Source: Stieleria bergensis
GTDB lineage: Bacteria > Planctomycetota > Planctomycetia > Pirellulales > Pirellulaceae
Reading direction: 5' to 3'
Assembly (NCBI GenBank): GCA_007745635.1
Contig: CP036272.1
Location: 821,532-885,531, forward strand
DNA length: 64,000 nucleotides
Made by a program: the position numbers and the translations under genes. Shown in pieces: positions 43,881 through 52,525 of this stretch (position 1 is the first letter of the stretch; every line of letters starts with the position of its first letter). Under the pieces are notes generated by a model. It made no database searches. It was given only the letters and a program-made list of their open reading frames with translations, and was not told the DNA's origin.

Positions 43881-44705
43881 TTAGCGACGTTGCAACCAGT
43901 TTCTGTCTCGAAACCGTTGCTCAGCAACTTTCTCTGCCCGTTGTTGTTCTGTGGCGGACAGTTTGCCAGGCGAAAGTGAGAGATTCAGGCAAGCGGCAAC
44001 GCGTTCAGAGATCCGATTCACCCAGTCGTCAAAGGTCTGGCGATGGCCCGTCAGGTTTTCCAGCCCCGGCAATTGCGGGGTCTGCGGACTGGTGCGAAAC
44101 AGCAGGCTGCCGTGCTGGAGCAGCGATGCTCGGCCGCGACGCTGGGCACTGCCAAGCACTTTGTAGCCCGAAACGACGAGGTCTTCATCGGTGCGCCGCT
44201 GAAAGCACAGGAAGGACTCGGAATCAAAGTGGATCGGCCGATCGTTGCGATACGCCGCGGAAGTGATGCCGTTTTCTGCAAGCAGCTCCGCAATGATGGC
44301 GTGCATGCTCTGGTAGAGGTCCTGTCGGGCGCCTCGTTGACCGACCGGAGTGGCCAGGGTGAGGCTGTAGGTCAATTCGTGGTGGTGCATGATCGCGCCC
44401 CCACCGGTACTGCGACGCACCACGTCGACTCCCAGTGCATCGACCGAGCCACCGTCGACATCGGCACCAAAGAACCGCCATGCGTCTTGGTGCGATTGGA
44501 AATAACCTAGCGACAGCGTCGGACGCTGCCAGGTATAGAAACGAAGCGTCGCCGCCGGGCCGCTGGCAGACGAACGTGTCGCCGCCGTAGACGCCTCGCT
44601 GGTGGATTCCATGATCGCTTGATCAACGGCCATGTTCCATGCTGCTGGACCGTCAAGATCGACCAGCAGCCGACCAGCTTGTCGGTTTAAATCAACTTCG
44701 CTCAT
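43881..44705 (-). CDS. LipM/LplA-type octanoyl/lipoyl transferase
   Basis: A 274-residue member of the biotin/lipoate ligase fold family. Motifs: RPTLSLGYFQ, the RRSTGGGAIMHHHELTYSL block, Cys167 in SFLCFQRR, Lys182 in SGYKVLGSAQRR, and LLQHGSLLF. The combination of a Cys in this place and the Lys is as in octanoyltransferase LipM rather than in ATP-using LplA. It sits 15 bp after gcvPB at the end of the glycine cleavage run, so loading the H protein with octanoyl or lipoyl groups is the likely job. Confidence 0.85.
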   Translation of the reverse strand: MSEVDLNRQAGRLLVDLDGPAAWNMAVDQAIMESTSEASTAATRSSASGPAATLRFYTWQRPTLSLGYFQSHQDAWRFFGADVDGGSVDALGVDVVRRSTGGGAIMHHHELTYSLTLATPVGQRGARQDLYQSMHAIIAELLAENGITSAAYRNDRPIHFDSESFLCFQRRTDEDLVVSGYKVLGSAQRRGRASLLQHGSLLFRTSPQTPQLPGLENLTGHRQTFDDWVNRISERVAACLNLSLSPGKLSATEQQRAEKVAEQRFRDRNWLQRR

Positions 44706-44720
44706 CTCGATAGCCAGCGA

Positions 44721-46181
44721 TCAAGACGCCGGATCCGTCCATCGTAAAATGGGGCGACGAGCCGCGGTGACATCGTCGGGGCGGCTGATCTTGGTCGACA
44801 GCGGAGCATCCTGAATCAGGTCATCGCTTTCTTCGGTGATTCGGAATAACGCTTCCGCGAAGGCGTCCAAGGTCTCTTTGCTTTCCGTTTCCGTTGGCTC
44901 CACCATCACGGCCTCATCGACAACCAACGGGAAGTAAACCGTTGGCGCGTGGAAGCCGTAGTCCAAGATGCGTTTGGCGATGTCCATCGCGGAAAGATGC
45001 TTTTCTTTCTTCAGTCGGCTTGCTGAGGCAACGAACTCGTGCATGCAGCGATCGCCATGTGGCACATCCAAGAAGTGCTTGACTTTGCTGAGCAAGTAAT
45101 TGGCGCCGAGCAACGCATCTTCGCTGACCTTGCGAAGGCCTTCTTTGCCGTAGGTGCGAATGTACACGTAGGCTCGTACCAGCACGCCAACATTGCCAAA
45201 GAAGCTCCGAACGCGGCCAATCGACTTGGCTGGGTTCACGCAGCGGAATTCGCCCGCGTGCTCTTCAACGATTGGACCCGGTAAGTAGGGTGCCAAGAAA
45301 TCACGAACACAAATCGGGCCAGCACCAGGGCCGCCGCCACCGTGAGGGCCGGAAAAGGTCTTGTGGGGATTGTAGTGCATCAAGTCTGCACCAAAATCTC
45401 CGGGCCGAGTGATTCCCAAGATGGCGTTCATGTTGGCGCCATCAAGATAAATCAGGCCACCGGCCTGATGAACAAGGTCGGCGATCTCTTGGACCTGAGC
45501 GTCAAACAAGCCCAAGGTGTTGGGATTGGTCAACATGAACACTGCGGTGTCGTCGCCAAGTTTGCTTTTCAAGTCTTCGACGTCGACCAACCCGTTGGGG
45601 CCACTCTTGACGGTCTTGGTTGAAAAACCAGCCATTTGAGCGCTGGCTGGATTGGTGCCGTGAGCCGAGTCAGCGGTCAGAACCACCTTGCGACTCGTTT
45701 CGCCTTTGTCGGCAAAGTAGGCCGCAGCAACGAACAGCGCGGCTAACTCACCATGAGCACCGGCTGCAGGTTGCATGGAGACGCCGGGCAAACCCGAGAT
45801 CTCAGCAAACATGCCTTGCAGTTCATGAAGCAATTGCAACATGCCCTGAATGCTTTCGTCGTCTTGCAACGGATGCACGTCAACAATCCCACCCAACGAA
45901 GCCATCCGCTCGTTCCGTTTGGGATTGTATTTCATGGTGCATGAGCCCAGTGGATAAAAGTGTGTGTCCACGCTCATGTTCTGTGTTGACAGATTGACAA
46001 AGTGCCGAACCACGTCACCTTCGGAAAGCTCAGGGAGTGGTGGCGGGGCGTCGGCCAATTGTTCCGCAGGCAGGAGGTCTGTCACGGTTTCGCTGCCAGC
46101 AGGCAGGGCGGGCAAGTGATGAGAGCGTCGGCCCGGACGACTCATTTCAAACAGCAGTTTGGTAGCTTGTTGATTTCGCAT
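44721..46181 (-). CDS. gcvPB: Glycine dehydrogenase (decarboxylating), subunit 2
   Basis: A 486-residue P-protein subunit of the glycine cleavage system. It has the PLP-lysine block NPHKTFSGPHGGGGPGAGP and the N-terminal FYPLGSCTMKYNPK motif. It forms the P-protein with GcvPA and removes CO2 from glycine, passing aminomethyl to lipoylated GcvH. It is 15 bp downstream of gcvPA and 15 bp upstream of the lipoyl transferase gene, so the three are one unit. Confidence 0.97.
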   Translation of the reverse strand: MRNQQATKLLFEMSRPGRRSHHLPALPAGSETVTDLLPAEQLADAPPPLPELSEGDVVRHFVNLSTQNMSVDTHFYPLGSCTMKYNPKRNERMASLGGIVDVHPLQDDESIQGMLQLLHELQGMFAEISGLPGVSMQPAAGAHGELAALFVAAAYFADKGETSRKVVLTADSAHGTNPASAQMAGFSTKTVKSGPNGLVDVEDLKSKLGDDTAVFMLTNPNTLGLFDAQVQEIADLVHQAGGLIYLDGANMNAILGITRPGDFGADLMHYNPHKTFSGPHGGGGPGAGPICVRDFLAPYLPGPIVEEHAGEFRCVNPAKSIGRVRSFFGNVGVLVRAYVYIRTYGKEGLRKVSEDALLGANYLLSKVKHFLDVPHGDRCMHEFVASASRLKKEKHLSAMDIAKRILDYGFHAPTVYFPLVVDEAVMVEPTETESKETLDAFAEALFRITEESDDLIQDAPLSTKISRPDDVTAARRPILRWTDPAS

Positions 46182-46196
46182 GTTTGGGACTCCAGG

Positions 46197-47609
46197 TTAG
46201 ACGCTTTGAACGGTGATGTTGTCTGACGAATCGCATGCCGTGGCGTCGCTTGCGCGGCCAGCGGGAGCGCTCTGCAGGGTTTCGATCAAGCGATCGAGTT
46301 CTGCTTCGGTTCGCTTTTCTGTCACCGCGACTAAAAAGCAATCTTCATAACGCGAATCCAGGTCCTTCATCGGCACGCCAGCGAGCAAGCCCTGGCCTTG
46401 GGCGTGCTTGAGCAGCCCCGCGACATCGCCTTGCAGGTCGCGAACCAAGAACTCTTTGAAGACCGGTTGTGGATGGACAATTTCAAAACGCTCACTCGCA
46501 GCAAACTTTTCGCGTGCCAAATTCGTTTTGACCACACAGTGCTCTGCCGTTTCCTTCAAGCCCTGAGGGCCCAGCAAACTTAAGTAGATCGTCGCTCGCA
46601 GTGCCAGCAGCGTCTGGTTGCTACAGATGTTGCTGGTGGCCTTTTCACGGCGAATGTGTTGTTCACGCGTTTGCAGCGTTAGAACCCAGCAGCGATTGCC
46701 ACGCCGATCGGTGGTTTGACCAGCAATCCGGCCGGGCATGCGTCGCATCAGCTCCTGGCGACAGGCCATGATGCCCAGATAGGGGCCGCCATATTGCAAG
46801 GGGTTGCCCAGGCACTGGCCTTCAGCGATGGCGATGTCAACGCCCATGTCGCCAGGGCGTTTCAGCAAGCCCGTGCTGATGGGGTCAAAGGACTGAATCA
46901 GCAAGCCGCCTTGCTCATGTGTGACAGCAGCGATCTTTTCAACGTCCTCGAGGCGACCGTAGAAGTTGGGGTGCTGGATCAGCACGCACGCGGTTTGGTC
47001 GTCAAGGGCTTCGATGATCGCTTCGCTGGTGCCTTGCTCGCTGGCACTGACGACGACCAGTTCGACGCCGATCTGGTGCAGGTAGGTTTCCAGGATCTGG
47101 CGATACTGAGGGTGAACGGCGTCGCTGGTGATGACTTTGTTGCGTTTGCGAACACTGGCCAACGCCATCAACACAGCTTCTGTGGCTGCCGAGCCTCCGT
47201 CGTACAAACTGGCGTTGCTAACATCCAGTCCGGTGATCTCGCTGACAAGCGTTTCGTACTCGAACATCGCTTGCAGGTTGCCCTGGCTGACTTCGGCTTG
47301 ATAAGGCGTGTACGAGGTGTAGAACTCGCCACGAGACGCGATCTCATCGACCACTGCGGGAACGAAGTGGTCGTAGGCTCCACCGCCCATGAAGCAAAGG
47401 TGGCTGGAAACCGAGGCGTTGCGAGCTGCCAGGCCACGCATGTCCGATTCGAGCGCCCACTCATCGGCAGCCGGTGGGAGCTCCAGGGGCTGCTGCATTT
47501 GCAGTTCGTTGGGGACCTGCGAATCGATGATCTCTTGCACCGATTCGGCACCAATCGAACGCAGCATTTCACGACGATCATCGTCGGTATGAAAAAGGTA
47601 TCCGTTCAT
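46197..47609 (-). CDS. gcvPA: Glycine dehydrogenase (decarboxylating), subunit 1
   Basis: A 470-residue N-terminal half of a split P-protein. Motifs: FMGGGAYDHFVPAVVDEI, YTPYQAEVSQGNLQAMFEYET, NASLYDGGSAATEAVLMA and CGGPYLGIMACR-like GPYLG. I chose ATG 47609, because the upstream in-frame extension (37 residues) has no similarity to the family. It separates from gcvH by a 263-bp gap. Confidence 0.95.
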   Translation of the reverse strand: MNGYLFHTDDDRREMLRSIGAESVQEIIDSQVPNELQMQQPLELPPAADEWALESDMRGLAARNASVSSHLCFMGGGAYDHFVPAVVDEIASRGEFYTSYTPYQAEVSQGNLQAMFEYETLVSEITGLDVSNASLYDGGSAATEAVLMALASVRKRNKVITSDAVHPQYRQILETYLHQIGVELVVVSASEQGTSEAIIEALDDQTACVLIQHPNFYGRLEDVEKIAAVTHEQGGLLIQSFDPISTGLLKRPGDMGVDIAIAEGQCLGNPLQYGGPYLGIMACRQELMRRMPGRIAGQTTDRRGNRCWVLTLQTREQHIRREKATSNICSNQTLLALRATIYLSLLGPQGLKETAEHCVVKTNLAREKFAASERFEIVHPQPVFKEFLVRDLQGDVAGLLKHAQGQGLLAGVPMKDLDSRYEDCFLVAVTEKRTEAELDRLIETLQSAPAGRASDATACDSSDNITVQSV

Positions 47610-47872
47610 AAAACCAGAGGACTTGAATCCTAACCAGGAAAACGAATGAGCCCGCTTTAGTTCCGTTGAAAGAGCACGCTCGAAAATATCGTGACGGTGG
47701 TGTTGGCTTTTGATCCGCAAAAGCCATGTTGCGACCCTTTTAATCCATGCTGCCGGAGCACCAAGTGGCGGCGAGGCCTGGCAGCATCAATTCACATTCA
47801 AAGCATCAGGATCGCGATGCTTGATTTGACCGAGTGGCCAGAGGTTTGTGCGACACATTCGTCGACGCGAAA

Positions 47873-48274
47873 TCAGCCTGACTCGGCACACTGTTTTTGG
47901 TAGGCGGCGTAATCCATCAATGATTCCAGCCCCGAAGCATCGGTGATTTTGATCTTCACGATCCAACCGAAATTAAAGGGGTCAGAGTTCAAGTTGTCCA
48001 GTTCATCGGGCAGGCCTTCGTGGACATCGGTGACTTCACCTGCAATCGGGCTGTACAGCGGGCTAACCGCTTTGACAGATTCGACTTCACCGAATTCGTC
48101 GCCAGCATCCAACGCTTTGCCAACTTCGGGAAGTTCCATGTAAACCAAGTCGTTGAGTTGCTCAATCGCGAAATCGGAGATCCCGATGGTGGCAACTTGC
48201 TGACCGTTTTCTTCCGCCACGTCGACCCATTCGTGAGTCTCGGCATACAGCAGTTTGGTTTTGTCGCGTGACAC
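47873..48274 (-). CDS. gcvH: Glycine cleavage system H protein
   Basis: A 133-residue lipoyl carrier protein. The lipoyl Lys lies in the motif GEVESVKAVSPLYSP. Other signatures are YAETHEWVDV and PFNFGWIVKIKI. It shuttles the aminomethyl group from P- to T-protein and is the likely target of the transferase at 43881. It follows gcvT by 66 bp. Confidence 0.98.
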   Translation of the reverse strand: MSRDKTKLLYAETHEWVDVAEENGQQVATIGISDFAIEQLNDLVYMELPEVGKALDAGDEFGEVESVKAVSPLYSPIAGEVTDVHEGLPDELDNLNSDPFNFGWIVKIKITDASGLESLMDYAAYQKQCAESG

Positions 48275-48340
48275 TTGTTCCGTCCTTAATCGTGGGATAA
48301 ATGGGGAGTTGCTTATGAGTTGGTTTCGGTCACGACCCGC

Positions 48341-49474
48341 CTAGGCCGGTCGGCGGTAGAAAGGCAAAGAAGTACGCGTCGCGGCCGCCAATTTGCCGCG
48401 AATGTCGACCTCAAAGTGTTCGTTTTCAGCCACCGAGGTGTCCACCATGGCCATCGCGATCGGGCGGCCAAGAGTGGGTGAAGGGCCGCCGCTGGTGACA
48501 TTGCCAACGACTTTGCCTTCACAGAGCACGGGGCTTTCTTCGCGTGCAGGACGTTTGCCATCCAAAAATAACCCGATGCGTTGTTGCTTGGGGCCGTTAG
48601 CCAGAGCCGCTTCAATGGCGTCGCGACCGATGAATTTGCGGTCGCCCAGCGAGCAGGCAAATTTTAGACCAGCGGTGATCGGGTTAATGGTTTCGTTCAG
48701 TTCATGCCCATACAGCGGCATGCCTGCTTCCATGCGAAGTGTGTCACGGGCGCCCAGGCCAGCGGGGACAAAGCCTGCGTCGCGACCGGCTAGCATGATG
48801 TTTTCCCAAACCCGTGTCGCCTCTTCGGCGCGGACGATCAGTTCCAGTCCATCTTCGCCTGTGTAGCCGGTGCGGCTGACAATGGCCGGTTTGGAGAACT
48901 GGTCGGTGATGGTCGCTCGATAGTACTTCAAGCGAGAGGGGTCAAACGAGAACAGGCGTTTGCAAACCTCCATCGCCAGCGGACCTTGCACTGCGATCAT
49001 CGCGGTTAATTCCGTGCGATCGGAGAACGTCACATCGGGAAAGTCGTCTAGCTGTGGCGTGATCCAATCAATGATCTTTTGCCGGTTCGATGCGTTGACG
49101 ACCAGCAGGTGGTAATGCGAGTCACTGGGGGTTTTCAGGTAAGAAACGAGCACATCGTCCAGGATGCCACCGTCTTCGTTGCAAACCATTCCATAGCGCA
49201 CCGTGCCCACGGGCATGCCGGTCACTTTACGTGTCAGCAGTCGATCCAGGAGGGCTTCGCTGGAGGCACCGTCGAATCGCAAGCGGCCCATGTGTGAAAC
49301 GTCAAACAGAGCGGCCGCGCTGCGGCAGGCTTGATGCTCTTTGACGATCGAGTCGTACTGAATCGGCATCTCGTAGCCAGCGAAGGGCACCATCTTTGCC
49401 CCCGCTTCGCGATGCCAGGCATCCAAAGGAGTTGTCGCTAAGTTTGCAGTAGAGGTTGATTCGCTGGCTGTCAT
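48341..49474 (-). CDS. gcvT: Aminomethyltransferase (glycine cleavage T protein)
   Basis: A 377-residue folate-dependent T protein: FAGYEMPIQYDSIVKEH, FDVSHMGRLRFDG, NEDGGILDDVLV and FVPAGLGARDTLRMEAGMPLYG are diagnostic. It releases ammonia and forms 5,10-methylene-THF. ATG 49474 has AAGG about 9 bases upstream and matches usual length; ATG 49525 and GTG 49528 are in-frame alternatives. It leads the T-H-PA-PB-transferase cluster; the leader upstream holds several hairpins. Confidence 0.96.
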   Translation of the reverse strand: MTASESTSTANLATTPLDAWHREAGAKMVPFAGYEMPIQYDSIVKEHQACRSAAALFDVSHMGRLRFDGASSEALLDRLLTRKVTGMPVGTVRYGMVCNEDGGILDDVLVSYLKTPSDSHYHLLVVNASNRQKIIDWITPQLDDFPDVTFSDRTELTAMIAVQGPLAMEVCKRLFSFDPSRLKYYRATITDQFSKPAIVSRTGYTGEDGLELIVRAEEATRVWENIMLAGRDAGFVPAGLGARDTLRMEAGMPLYGHELNETINPITAGLKFACSLGDRKFIGRDAIEAALANGPKQQRIGLFLDGKRPAREESPVLCEGKVVGNVTSGGPSPTLGRPIAMAMVDTSVAENEHFEVDIRGKLAAATRTSLPFYRRPA

Positions 49475-49532
49475 GGCCCGAGCCTTAAGGGAGACGGCGG
49501 ATGGGGATTGGTCGCGGTTTCGCATCACCTAT

Positions 49533-49559
49533 CAAAGGAACCGACGGCCGGTCCCTTTG
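49533..49559 (-). promoter_or_regulatory. Hairpin just upstream of gcvT
   Basis: CAAAGGAACCG pairs with CGGTCCCTTTG; in minus-strand RNA the single mismatch becomes a G-U pair, giving an 11-bp stem with a 5-base loop. It ends 59 bp before ATG 49474, and directly precedes the alternative GTG/ATG starts at 49528/49525. It could be an attenuator or a translation-control element. Confidence 0.45.
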
Positions 49560-49634
49560 GTGTGCGAATGATCGCTGCACCCATCACCCTTCATTGCGTT
49601 CGCTGTGCTGAGATCCTAAACGGCCTTTTGATCC

Positions 49635-49653
49635 GGCCGGAAAAAGTCCGGCC
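49635..49653 (-). promoter_or_regulatory. Hairpin in the gcvT leader
   Basis: GGCCGGA/TCCGGCC, a perfect 7-bp stem; on the minus strand the loop is CTTTT. It belongs to the set of hairpins upstream of gcvT. Confidence 0.4.
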
Positions 49654-49699
49654 AGGAAGCGTTGAGCCAGAAGTCTGGCAGGCAGTGAGGTCTCAGAGA

Positions 49700-49725
49700 G
49701 GTCCTTGGCAATCAGCCAAAGGACC
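49700..49725 (-). terminator. Hairpin downstream of rnr / in the gcvT leader
   Basis: GGTCCTTGGC pairs with GCCAAAGGACC, a 10-bp stem with one bulge and a 5-base loop. It could terminate transcripts from rnr before gcvT; no T run follows on the minus strand. Confidence 0.45.
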
Positions 49726-50205
49726 GTCGTCACGCCCAGGCGGTAACCGGTCCGCACACCTCGATCACGCCATCAGGTTGGGTTTCAGCGCGATAGCTGT
49801 CACCAACACCCAGGGCGGATGGTTTGATGCACGGAGTTCGGCAAGCCAACGGCGAGCGATCACAGAGCGGGGCCAAAATGTCAACGATCAGTTGTGAAGC
49901 AGCGGCTTTGGGTTTCGCCCAACACGGCAACTTTGCCGCCTGGGATGACCTCGCGTCACTTCACGCAAAACAGTGTAGCGAATTGAGGCAAGTCTTCCAG
50001 GACCACGTGCCAGAATCTTTGCACCTCGACCGAGAAGCCCCACTAATCGGTGCCGGTGTGGTGACACGGCACATTAAGCGATCGGGATGCCCGTCCACCT
50101 GCAGAGGCGGGGATGGGCTTAGCCGTAGGGGTCGTCATCGGGCTGGTTGCCGCGGATTTCCCCGCGCCGTGGCGGTGTGAGCGCCAGGCATCTGTCGGGC
50201 AACTC

Positions 50206-52482
50206 TCAGCGGCCTTTGCGTTTGCCTTTTTGGCGTCGATCCTTTTTTCGCTTGGCTTTATACGCTGAGGGTCGTCCCGAGTTGTTCTGTCGGTCTGATT
50301 TGCCCTGTCGCCGATCGGTTGGCTTTCCTTTGCCGACCGAGTGATTCTTGATGACCTGCAAGAACAGTTGTCTTTGGACCAGGTCAACTTTAGCAATTTT
50401 GACGGTTAGCTGATCGCCCAGTCGATAGCGATTGTGGGCCTTGTGGCCGACCAGCATTTGACCGCGGCGTTCATAGCGATACTTGTCGCCCGTCAGTTGG
50501 TCGATGCCAACGTAACCGTCGATCGGCAGTTTGCTGCAGCGTGCCAGAAAGCCGTCGGCAAAGACTCGGCTGACCACCGCCGTCATCGTTTCGCCAAGAT
50601 TCTTTTTCAAGAAGTGCAGCAGTTTCAGCATCGTCAACTCACGCTCAGCCTGAGCGGCGTTGCGTTCCTGGTCACTGCAGTGGTGTCCCAGTTTAATCAA
50701 GGTGCCCATCGAATCATCGGGAGTTGGCACTTCTTGGTGGATGCGATCGATCAGGCGATGCACCGTCAAGTCGGGGAAGCGACGGATCGGGCTGGTGAAG
50801 TGGCAGTAGTTGGCCTTGTCCAGCGCGTAGTGTCCTTCGGTCTGCGGGCCATAGACTGCTTTGCTCATGCTTCTGAGTACGGCGTAGTTGACCGCATCCT
50901 CAAGCGATGTCTTGGCAACCCGATCAAGAACCGCTTGAATTTCAAATCGGCTTTCGATCGTGTCGATGCCCAGTCCCAGGTCGCGAACAAACATCGACAG
51001 TTGTCGCAGTTTGCGGCGTTCAGGCGAGGGGTGGATCCGCCTGAGGAATCGCAGGCCACGATCATCTAAAAACGTTGCCACTGCTTCGTTGGCGGACAGC
51101 ATGAATTCTTCGATGATTTGGTGGCTTTCTGTGTTGACGGTTTTGTGTGCGCCTTTGACTTTACCATTGCGATCCAGATCAAGCTTGATGTCTGGCATGT
51201 CCATCGAGATGGCTCCACGGCGAAAACGCCGCTGACGAATCGTCATTGCCAGATCATGCATTTGGCTGACTAAGTCACAGGCTTCATGGCCCCATTTTTC
51301 GATGAAGTTTTCAGGGTGCTCTAGGAACTGGTCAACAGCAGCGTAGTGCAACCGCAAGTCGCTGCGGATCACGGCGTTGTAGACTTCTGTGCTCAGGACA
51401 ACGCCAGCTTGATCGAATTCGATCTCCACTGTTTTTGTCAGGCGAACTTTGTCAGGTTGCAGGCTGGCCAAGTGATTGCTGATGATCTCCGGCACCATGG
51501 GGATCACGCGATCTGGTAAATAAACACTGGTCGCCCGCCGCATGGCTTCTTGGTCCAGTTGGCCACCGGGGTGAATGAAATGCCCAACATCCGCGATATG
51601 CACCCACAGCCGCCAGCGTCCTTGCTCTTCTTTGGCTAACGAGATCGCGTCGTCAAAGTCCCGGGCGTCAAAGGGGTCGATCGTAAGCGTGTACAGATCG
51701 GTAAGGTCTTTGCGGTTCTCCTTGGGATCGCTGGCTTCGAATTCGTCGGCGCGCTGACGTGCCTCGGCAATCACTTCTTCGGGGAACTCATCGGGCAACC
51801 CATACTGGCGCATGATGGTGAGGGTATCGATGCCAGGGTTGCGATTGCTGCCCAAGCGTTCCAGGAGGACCGCTTCGCCCTCCTGGCGTTCATCGGGAAA
51901 GGACACGACTTCGACAAAGACTTTGTCGTTCGGTTCCAGTGGCAGTCCACGCACGTCGCCGATAAAGACGGGCTCTTCGTGAGGTGTGCCATCAAGATAA
52001 ACCGCCGCACGTTGATTCACCATCTGGAACGTGCCGGTGAATTGTCGTCTGGCACGCTGCAAGATTTCCACGACAGCGCCTTCATTGCCACCGCGTCGTG
52101 ATGGTCGAACTTTGACTTCGACCTGGTCAGCTTCCAAGGCTCCGCCAGTTTGGCCGGGCGGAATGAAGATGTCTTCGCTGACCGCTCCATCGCCACTGTC
52201 GCCGGGGCGAACGAAACCGAACTGGCCGCCGGCGGCCATTCGGAAGACTCCGCGCACGCGATCTTGAGGGCCGCCGATGGCTCCGGTGCTGATGACTAAG
52301 TGGTTGCCGCCGTATAGCAGACGCCCTTCCAGAACCAATTGCTTAATCGTGCGCCGCAGTTCCCGATAGTCATCGGGTTCTAGCTGCAGCATGGCGGCGA
52401 TTTGTTTGGGTTTACTGGGGCGATACTCGGGGGAGACCACCAGCCGCATGACCCGATCGGCTAATTCTTGAGAGATTTTCAT
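50206..52482 (-). CDS. rnr: Ribonuclease R (RNB-family 3'-5' exoribonuclease)
   Basis: A 758-residue enzyme degrading structured RNA from the 3' end. The order is an N-terminal helix-turn-helix-like region (KPKQIAAMLQL), cold-shock-like OB domains (FGFVRPGDSGDGAVSEDIFI), the RNB catalytic domain with active-site Asp cluster DPFDARDFDDAISL, HPGGQLDQEA and YCHFTSPIRRFPDLTVHRLI, then an S1 domain. The C-terminus is a strongly basic KRKK tail typical of RNase R. ATG 52482 was chosen because similarity begins there; an in-frame upstream start adds 13 residues. Confidence 0.96.
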   Translation of the reverse strand: MKISQELADRVMRLVVSPEYRPSKPKQIAAMLQLEPDDYRELRRTIKQLVLEGRLLYGGNHLVISTGAIGGPQDRVRGVFRMAAGGQFGFVRPGDSGDGAVSEDIFIPPGQTGGALEADQVEVKVRPSRRGGNEGAVVEILQRARRQFTGTFQMVNQRAAVYLDGTPHEEPVFIGDVRGLPLEPNDKVFVEVVSFPDERQEGEAVLLERLGSNRNPGIDTLTIMRQYGLPDEFPEEVIAEARQRADEFEASDPKENRKDLTDLYTLTIDPFDARDFDDAISLAKEEQGRWRLWVHIADVGHFIHPGGQLDQEAMRRATSVYLPDRVIPMVPEIISNHLASLQPDKVRLTKTVEIEFDQAGVVLSTEVYNAVIRSDLRLHYAAVDQFLEHPENFIEKWGHEACDLVSQMHDLAMTIRQRRFRRGAISMDMPDIKLDLDRNGKVKGAHKTVNTESHQIIEEFMLSANEAVATFLDDRGLRFLRRIHPSPERRKLRQLSMFVRDLGLGIDTIESRFEIQAVLDRVAKTSLEDAVNYAVLRSMSKAVYGPQTEGHYALDKANYCHFTSPIRRFPDLTVHRLIDRIHQEVPTPDDSMGTLIKLGHHCSDQERNAAQAERELTMLKLLHFLKKNLGETMTAVVSRVFADGFLARCSKLPIDGYVGIDQLTGDKYRYERRGQMLVGHKAHNRYRLGDQLTVKIAKVDLVQRQLFLQVIKNHSVGKGKPTDRRQGKSDRQNNSGRPSAYKAKRKKDRRQKGKRKGR

Positions 52483-52525
52483 GCCCCAAGAATACGGGGG
52501 CTCGCGCGAACCGGCAAACACAAAT

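Larger units (their letters stand above)
49475..50205. other. Long gene-poor leader between rnr and gcvT
   Basis: About 730 bp. Three hairpins are visible in the part nearest gcvT, listed separately. A 66-codon minus-strand frame (49730-49930) stops a few bases before one of them, but resembles nothing known. I compared the region with the glycine riboswitch consensus and did not find it. No tRNA was seen. Confidence 0.5.

Noticed and set aside
49475-49800. Glycine riboswitch upstream of gcvT
   Set aside because: The location is right, but the conserved tandem-aptamer core was not found by eye.
49730-49930. 66-codon minus-strand frame that ends just before a hairpin
   Set aside because: It has no upstream start region or recognised fold, and neighbouring frames in the same stretch are interrupted; it could be a decayed gene, but that cannot be shown.
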